Origin: Chloroflexota bacterium
GTDB lineage: Bacteria; Chloroflexota; Anaerolineae; Aggregatilineales; Phototrophicaceae
Assembly (NCBI GenBank): GCA_003242205.1
Contig: QGUR01000029.1
Coordinates: 1 to 21,832, forward strand
Length of the DNA: 21,832 nucleotides
Direction of reading: 5' to 3'
Below are positions 17,059-21,832 of this stretch, piece after piece (the first letter of the stretch is position 1; every line of letters starts with the position of its first letter). The notes under the pieces are model-generated. The model had not been told where the DNA came from, searched no databases, and saw nothing but the letters and a program-made list of their open reading frames with translations. Both the position numbers and the translations under genes were made by a program.

Positions 17059-18843
17059 TTGTCAAAACGAGAGTTCACGGCTGCAAACGCCTATCCGTAT
17101 GACCATTCGTCACCCGTTCGCTGGCTCATCTCGCACGTCATGCGGCGCAAGCTGCTGCTGGGGCTGGTGCTGCTGTTTGGCTTCATCAGCACCTACACCT
17201 ACACGCTCAGTCCGGTGCTGATCGGGCAGGCCGCCGAAGAAATCATGCATCCAAACGGGCAGTTACAGAACATCGCGCTGCTGATTCTCGGTGTGCTGGT
17301 GCTGAGCGGGCTGGCCGATCTGGCGCACTCGCTGAGCATCGAAACACTGGCGCAACATCTGGAAACCGGCACGCGTGAAGAGCTATATGCCAGCCTGCTG
17401 GGTAAGAGCCAGACGTTCCACGACCGTCAGCGCGTCGGCGACATCATGGCGCGAGTCACGGACGACACGTTCCAGTTGAACGTCATGATGAACCCAGGTC
17501 TGTTCTTTATCTTCACGACCATCCTCGGCATCGCCATGCCGCTGGTGCAAATGGCGCTGCTGCGCGTCGAACTGCTGCTCGTGCCGGTGATCTTCGTGAT
17601 CGGCTACGTCGTTGCCCTGCGCCATTACACCCGCCAGTTGAACCCGGTGGCACGGCGGCAGCGTGGCCAGTTCGGCAAGCTGAACGCGGTGCTGGAAGAG
17701 ACCATTTCGGGCATTGAAATTGTCAAGGCCAGCGCTCAGGAACCGTTCGAACGCCATCGTTTCCGCCGCAACGCCCGGCTGTTCCGCGACTTCTTCGTGC
17801 GCCAAGGCTTCATCGAAGCGCGCTACCTGCCGCTGCTGCTGTTCGGTATTGCAACCGGGCTCGCCTTTCTGCACGCCATCATCCTCTACCAGGCCGGAAG
17901 CCTGTCCATTCCCGAAATTGTCGCCTACATGGGCCTGATGGGCACGCTGCGCTTCCCGACCTTTATCTCGGTCTTTTCGTTCTCGATGGTGCAGCTCGGC
18001 CTGGCCAGCGCCGAACGCATCCTGAGCATTATCACGACCGAGACCGAGCTTGACGAAAACATCGGTGGGTACAACCGGCCCGTCGAAGGCGCGATTGAGT
18101 TCGAGAATGTGAGCTTCAGCTTCGGCGGGAAAAACGTGCTCGAAAACATCTCGTTCAGGATTCTCCCCGGCCAGACCGTCGCCATCGTCGGGCAGACCGG
18201 CTCTGGCAAGACGACGCTGACGCAACTCATCAACCGCACCTATGATGTAACGGCAGGGCGCATTCTGATCGACGGCGTCGACGTGCGTGACTGGGATTTG
18301 TCGGCGCTGCGCTCGCAGATTTCAAAGATCGAGCAGGACGTTTTTCTGTTCTCGCGCAGTCTGGCCGAAAACATCGCCTTTGGCGCGCCGGACGCAACCC
18401 GTGAAGAGATCGAGCAGGCGGCGAAAGAAGCGCAGGCGCACAACTTCATTATGTCATTCGCCGAAGGTTATGAAACGACAGTCGGCGAGCGCGGCGTGAT
18501 GCTCTCCGGCGGGCAGCGACAGCGTATCGCGCTGGCCCGCGCCTTCCTGAGCAACCCGCGCATTTTGATCCTCGACGACTCGACGAGTGCGATCGACAGC
18601 GCCACCGAGGACGAAATCCAGAAGGCAATCCGGCGAGCGCAGGAAGGGCGCACCACCCTGCTCATCACGCATCGCCTGTCACAGATTCGCTGGGCGGATC
18701 ATATTCTGGTGCTGGATCGCGGCAGGCTGGTGGCTTCGGGAACGCATGAAGAACTGCTGCGCCGCTCGCCACACTACCGCCGGATCTTCTCGCGTTACGA
18801 TGTAGATCTGCCGCCGCTTGAGACGCAGCCATTGACGGCCTGA
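17059..18843 (+). CDS. ABC exporter half-transporter with degenerate Walker B
   Basis: A 594-residue protein with an N-terminal six-helix exporter domain (about 33-325) and a C-terminal ATPase domain. Walker A is GQTGSGKTT at 378-386, the Q-loop glutamine Q426, the signature LSGGQ at 482-486, and the switch histidine H538. The residue after Walker B is aspartate (ILILDDSTSAID, D507) where active sites carry glutamate. The TTG start is supported by a perfect AGGAGG 5 bp upstream (17048-17053). With the downstream partner it should form a heterodimeric exporter for lipids, drugs or peptides; the cargo is unknown. The D507 change means the ATP site on this subunit probably binds but barely hydrolyses ATP, as in TM287/288-type transporters. 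Confidence 0.95.
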   Translation: MSKREFTAANAYPYDHSSPVRWLISHVMRRKLLLGLVLLFGFISTYTYTLSPVLIGQAAEEIMHPNGQLQNIALLILGVLVLSGLADLAHSLSIETLAQHLETGTREELYASLLGKSQTFHDRQRVGDIMARVTDDTFQLNVMMNPGLFFIFTTILGIAMPLVQMALLRVELLLVPVIFVIGYVVALRHYTRQLNPVARRQRGQFGKLNAVLEETISGIEIVKASAQEPFERHRFRRNARLFRDFFVRQGFIEARYLPLLLFGIATGLAFLHAIILYQAGSLSIPEIVAYMGLMGTLRFPTFISVFSFSMVQLGLASAERILSIITTETELDENIGGYNRPVEGAIEFENVSFSFGGKNVLENISFRILPGQTVAIVGQTGSGKTTLTQLINRTYDVTAGRILIDGVDVRDWDLSALRSQISKIEQDVFLFSRSLAENIAFGAPDATREEIEQAAKEAQAHNFIMSFAEGYETTVGERGVMLSGGQRQRIALARAFLSNPRILILDDSTSAIDSATEDEIQKAIRRAQEGRTTLLITHRLSQIRWADHILVLDRGRLVASGTHEELLRRSPHYRRIFSRYDVDLPPLETQPLTA

Positions 18844-18884
18844 TTGGCCCTACTCGCTTTCCGCATTAGGAGGAGTCTCGCTGC

Positions 18885-20702
18885 ATGGGCTTCATTATGG
18901 ACGGCCTCGATGCCGAGGCGTATGATCGCACTTATAGCGACCGCGATTTGGTGCGCCGCATCGCAGCGTATTTCCGGCCACACCTGCGCCGGATGGCGAC
19001 GGTCGCCATTGCGATCGTGCTGACCTCACTTGTCGATACCGGGCTTCCAATTGCCATTTCGCGCGCTATTGACCAGCTCGCATTCGACCCGCCACTAGCG
19101 GCGCTGATACCAACCGCGGTGCTGATCGCCGCGCTGGCCGGATCGTCGTGGCTGTTTAACTTCATCCGCCGCTCGCTGTCGTCTCAGGTCGTCGGCGATG
19201 TCGTGCTGAAAGTGCGCGAGGACGCATTCGACGCCGTGCTCAAGCGCGATCTCTCGTTCTACGATGAGTTTCCGTCCGGCAAGATCGTCAGCCGCGTCAC
19301 ATCAGACTCGCAGGCGTTTTCGAATGTCGTCATGCTGGTGATGGACCTGATGAGCCAGGTTCTGCTGGTCGTTTTGCTGATCGGCTACCTGTTCACGGTC
19401 AACGTACAACTGACGCTGATCACGCTGGCGCTCGCTCCGTTCATCATCTTCACCGCGCTCCAGTTCCGCCGGATCGCGCGCAACACGATCACGAAGTCGC
19501 GCCGGGCGCGCGCCGTGGTGAGCGCGCATGTTCAGGAAACGGTCGCCGGTATTGGCGTCGCCAAGACCTTCCGTCAGGAACGGGCGATCTACGATGAATT
19601 TCTGGATGTCAACAAGCAGTCGTTCAACGTCAATCTGCGAGCCGGTTATGTCTTCAGCGGCATCTTTCCGATCCTCAATATCCTCGCGGGAATCGGTACT
19701 GCCGCGCTGGTGTACTTCGGCGGCTTGCAGGTGCAGCAGAACGCGCTCTCGCCCGGCGACTGGTATCTGTTCATTCAGGGCATCGCGCTCTTCTGGTTCC
19801 CGCTGACAAGTATCGCCTCGTTTTGGAGCCAGTTCCAGCTCGGCATGGCGGCGGGCGAACGCGTCTTTGCCCTGCTCGACGCGGAGCCGAAGGTCGTGCA
19901 GACCGGCAATGTGCGCCTGCCACACATTCACGGCGAAATCCGCTTCGAAAATGTGGATTTCCGTTACAACGAAAAAGAGCAGGTGCTGGAAAATTTCTCG
20001 TTGACCATTGCGCCGGGCGAGACGCTGGCGTTGGTTGGCCACACGGGCGCGGGCAAGTCGAGCATCGGCAAGCTGGTCGCCCGCTTCTATGAATTCCAGA
20101 GCGGCAGGATCACGATCGACGGTCACGATATCCGCACGCTTGATCTGTCGGCGTACCACGCGAGTCTGGGCATCGTGACGCAGACGCCATTCCTGTTCGA
20201 TGGTTCGGTGCGGAACAATATCCGCTATGGGCGCAGGGGCGCGACTGACGCCGAGGTAGAACGGGTGGCGCGCATGATCGGCGGCGGCGACTGGATCGAC
20301 AGCCTGCCCGACGGGCTGGACACCAAGGTCGGCGAACGCGGCAGCAATCTCTCGATGGGCCAGCGGCAGCTTGTCGCGCTGGCGCGCGTGCTGCTGCAGG
20401 ACCCGCGCATTTTCATTCTGGACGAAGCGACGGCCAGCGTCGACCCCATCACCGAAGCGCTGATTCAGGAAGGGCTGGACGTGGTGCTGAAGAACCGCAC
20501 ATCGATCGTCATCGCGCACCGCCTGTCCACCATCAAGAACGCCGACCGGATCATCGTGCTGAGCAAGGGACGCATCCTCGAAGAAGGCACGCACGAATCA
20601 CTGCTGGAACAGGGCGGTCACTACGCCGACCTGTATAACACGTATTTCCGCCACCAGTCGCTGGAATATATCGAGCAAACGGCACTCACCACCGGCGGAT
20701 AA
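18885..20702 (+). CDS. ABC exporter half-transporter, catalytic partner
   Basis: A 605-residue second half-transporter, starting at an ATG with AGGAGG 11 bp upstream and only 41 bp after the first subunit. Six membrane helices fall in about 35-330. The ATPase domain has Walker A GHTGAGKSS at 385-393, Q433, Walker B IFILDEATASVD with the catalytic E514, and H545. The signature reads LSMGQ (489-493) instead of LSGGQ. This complements the first subunit: the site made from its own Walker motifs and the partner's LSGGQ is intact, while the other site combines D507 and LSMGQ and is degenerate. That pattern is characteristic of heterodimeric type IV exporters. The cargo is not indicated by neighbours. 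Confidence 0.95.
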   Translation: MGFIMDGLDAEAYDRTYSDRDLVRRIAAYFRPHLRRMATVAIAIVLTSLVDTGLPIAISRAIDQLAFDPPLAALIPTAVLIAALAGSSWLFNFIRRSLSSQVVGDVVLKVREDAFDAVLKRDLSFYDEFPSGKIVSRVTSDSQAFSNVVMLVMDLMSQVLLVVLLIGYLFTVNVQLTLITLALAPFIIFTALQFRRIARNTITKSRRARAVVSAHVQETVAGIGVAKTFRQERAIYDEFLDVNKQSFNVNLRAGYVFSGIFPILNILAGIGTAALVYFGGLQVQQNALSPGDWYLFIQGIALFWFPLTSIASFWSQFQLGMAAGERVFALLDAEPKVVQTGNVRLPHIHGEIRFENVDFRYNEKEQVLENFSLTIAPGETLALVGHTGAGKSSIGKLVARFYEFQSGRITIDGHDIRTLDLSAYHASLGIVTQTPFLFDGSVRNNIRYGRRGATDAEVERVARMIGGGDWIDSLPDGLDTKVGERGSNLSMGQRQLVALARVLLQDPRIFILDEATASVDPITEALIQEGLDVVLKNRTSIVIAHRLSTIKNADRIIVLSKGRILEEGTHESLLEQGGHYADLYNTYFRHQSLEYIEQTALTTGG

Positions 20703-20720
20703 GCAGAGTCGATCTGACGC

Positions 20721-20776
20721 CCGGCCCATCCCCTGCGGTAGTGCCAGCACACGGCAAATCGCAGGGGGTGGGCCGG
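20721..20776 (+). terminator. Long hairpin after the ABC exporter operon
   Basis: The arms 20721-20737 and 20760-20776 (starting CCGGCCCATCCCC and ending GGGGGTGGGCCGG) form a 17-bp stem with one T-G pair. The 22-nt loop can itself pair TGCC with GGCA. It begins 18 bp after the exporter stop codon. A T-run is missing, so termination would have to be factor-assisted, or the hairpin protects the 3' end of the mRNA. Confidence 0.6.
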
Positions 20777-20806
20777 CATACCCGCGCTGCCGCAAACAGT
20801 GGGTTG

Positions 20807-20835
20807 TTGAATGCACCCCCCAAAAGATTTATACT
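20807..20835 (+). promoter_or_regulatory. Candidate promoter of the sigma-factor gene
   Basis: TTGAAT (20807-20812, four of six) and TATACT (20830-20835, five of six) are exactly 17 bp apart, in a locally AT-rich patch after the exporter hairpin. It predicts a leader of about 150 nt before the ATG at 20996, within which CGATTC/GAATCG (20894-20899 and 20905-20910) can form a small hairpin. Confidence 0.45.
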
Positions 20836-20995
20836 TTCTAATCTCCACAGCGTCACAAATCCGCAACCTTCGCGCATACAGTGATGCTGAGGTCGATTCA
20901 AGCCGAATCGGCCCGCCGCACCTTAACAACCGAATAGCTCAACGTCCGATCCACGCACTGTGTTCGTAATGCTTGCGCGTTCAGGAGAGTTGACC

Positions 20996-21574
20996 ATGCA
21001 TTCTTTTTCGAGCGCTGCTGGAGACGTCGTCTATCGGCTACTGCCACGCCACAACCCGGACCCGGAAGACCGTGCCGTCGCCTGGGACCAGTGGTTGAAC
21101 AGCGGCGGGGCAGACCCGGTTCGCAAGTTCATTCGCTGGAGCAACGGAACCGACACCGACGACGACGAAATTCTTCAGGAAGCGCTCATCACCGCGTACC
21201 TTAAGGTCGAACAGGGAGAGTACGAGCTCCGCGACGTGCCGTTCACAGCCTACGTGAAACGGATCGCCTGGTACAAAATCATGGAGGCATCGCGGCGACA
21301 CGCGGGCAGCGTCCCGCTCGATGAAGCCGCGGAGATCGCCGACGAGCGCAGCGACACGGAGCGAGTCGAATACTGGCGCGAACACGAGGCGCTCCGCACC
21401 GCGCTTGCCGAACTACCGCCGAGGCGCAGCCGAGTGATCGTTCTATACGAGAACGGCTACAGTACGGCGGAAATCGCGCAGGAGCTTCGTATCAACGAGG
21501 ACCTGGTTCGCAAAGAGAAAAGTCTGGGGCTGCGCCAGCTTCGCGATAAGATGGCGCTAGCCGTCGCTCAATAG
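20996..21574 (+). CDS. ECF-like RNA polymerase sigma factor
   Basis: A 192-residue sigma-70-family protein. Region 2 spans roughly residues 40-102 (EILQEALITAYLKVEQGEYE, then FTAYVKRIAWYKIMEASRR), which binds core polymerase and the -10 element. Region 4 spans about 132-186, with ELPPRRSRVIVLYENGYS and the helix-turn-helix STAEIAQELRINEDLVRKEK for the -35 element. The recognition helix differs from the usual ECF pattern. The ATG at 20996 is chosen over an in-frame GTG at 20960 because AGGAG lies 8 bp upstream of it. No anti-sigma factor gene follows in the remaining 258 bp, so how it is controlled is unknown. The regulon cannot be inferred from the window. Confidence 0.9.
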   Translation: MHSFSSAAGDVVYRLLPRHNPDPEDRAVAWDQWLNSGGADPVRKFIRWSNGTDTDDDEILQEALITAYLKVEQGEYELRDVPFTAYVKRIAWYKIMEASRRHAGSVPLDEAAEIADERSDTERVEYWREHEALRTALAELPPRRSRVIVLYENGYSTAEIAQELRINEDLVRKEKSLGLRQLRDKMALAVAQ

Positions 21575-21601
21575 CCGGATCAATTCCGACCGTTGGGGAC
21601 A

Positions 21602-21638
21602 CCTGGGCGGGTATCCTACAGGTTTCCACTCGCCCAGG
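21602..21638 (+). terminator. Hairpin downstream of the sigma-factor gene
   Basis: CCTGGGCGGGT (21602-21612) pairs with ACTCGCCCAGG (21628-21638) over 11 bp with one G-T pair, around a 15-nt loop. It begins 27 bp after the sigma stop codon. No T-run follows. CAGGTTTCCAC occurs twice here (21619-21629 and 21635-21645). The rest of the right end to 21832 shows no gene I can support. Confidence 0.45.
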
Positions 21639-21832
21639 TTTCCACAGCAATAAACCCGATGGGATTGTGACGGCAAACAGGGCCGGCCTTTCCTGGAAGT
21701 CAGTGCAAGCGGCGTAACGTCGCAAAAAGCGCTATGTCCCCGGCCACGACCGGCAGAGGTCTGTAAGAGGCTTGCAGCAGAATCATCGCCGGGCATTCCG
21801 GTTGCGGCATGAGCGCCTGTCCTCGGCAGACC

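Noticed and set aside
20891..20912. A tRNA T-arm-like stretch around GGTCGATTCAAGCC
   Set aside because: No cloverleaf, acceptor stem or anticodon arm can be built around it.
21492..21796. Minus-strand open frames at the right end
   Set aside because: They overlap the sigma-factor gene or its terminator-like hairpin and show Cys/Pro/Arg-rich nonsense composition.

Overview
The window looks like part of a bacterial chromosome of fairly high G+C. A member of the Chloroflexota (Anaerolineae-like) is the best guess. This is an inference from the style of the proteins and the mix of genes; no rRNA or other decisive marker is present. Coding density is high, starts include TTG and GTG, and no tRNA, rRNA, CRISPR array or intact insertion sequence was seen.

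Layout. Positions 1-335 (minus) hold the start of a histidine phosphatase gene that runs off the left edge. Positions 457-2235 (plus) form a tightly coupled trio: a small two-helix membrane protein with a histidine-rich tail, an unrecognised 168-residue protein, and the ribosome-assembly GTPase Era. Era converges, with 8 bp between stops, on ribF and truB (minus, 2244-4107). Upstream of truB is a scrambled remnant of a heavy-metal P1B-type ATPase (4129-4452).

From 14785 down to 4453 everything is on the minus strand and reads as a sugar or amino-sugar uptake and catabolism cluster. In transcription order it holds a YwrD-like gamma-glutamyltransferase-family enzyme, a ROK sugar kinase, a sugar-binding protein, two MalF/MalG-type permeases, two Gfo/Idh/MocA oxidoreductases, NagA and a PfkB kinase. 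The importer would bring in a sugar, the ROK kinase would phosphorylate it, NagA would remove an N-acetyl group, and the oxidoreductases and PfkB kinase would process the product. No importer ATPase, no NagB deaminase and no regulator lies in the window. Hairpins lie between the binding protein and the first permease, and between nagA and the PfkB gene.

The right third is on the plus strand. A secreted M23 peptidase with a beta-propeller-like C-terminal half (14956-16635) is followed by 423 bp of structured non-coding DNA. Next is a pair of ABC exporter half-transporters (17059-20702) whose motifs fit a heterodimer with one degenerate ATPase site. After a long hairpin comes an ECF-type sigma factor (20996-21574). 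The last 258 bp hold a hairpin with an 11-bp direct repeat and no gene I can support.

Most of the window is ordinary metabolism and housekeeping. The observations most worth following are the P1B-ATPase relic, the amino-sugar cluster with paired oxidoreductases and no nagB, the asymmetric ABC exporter and the structured gap before it.
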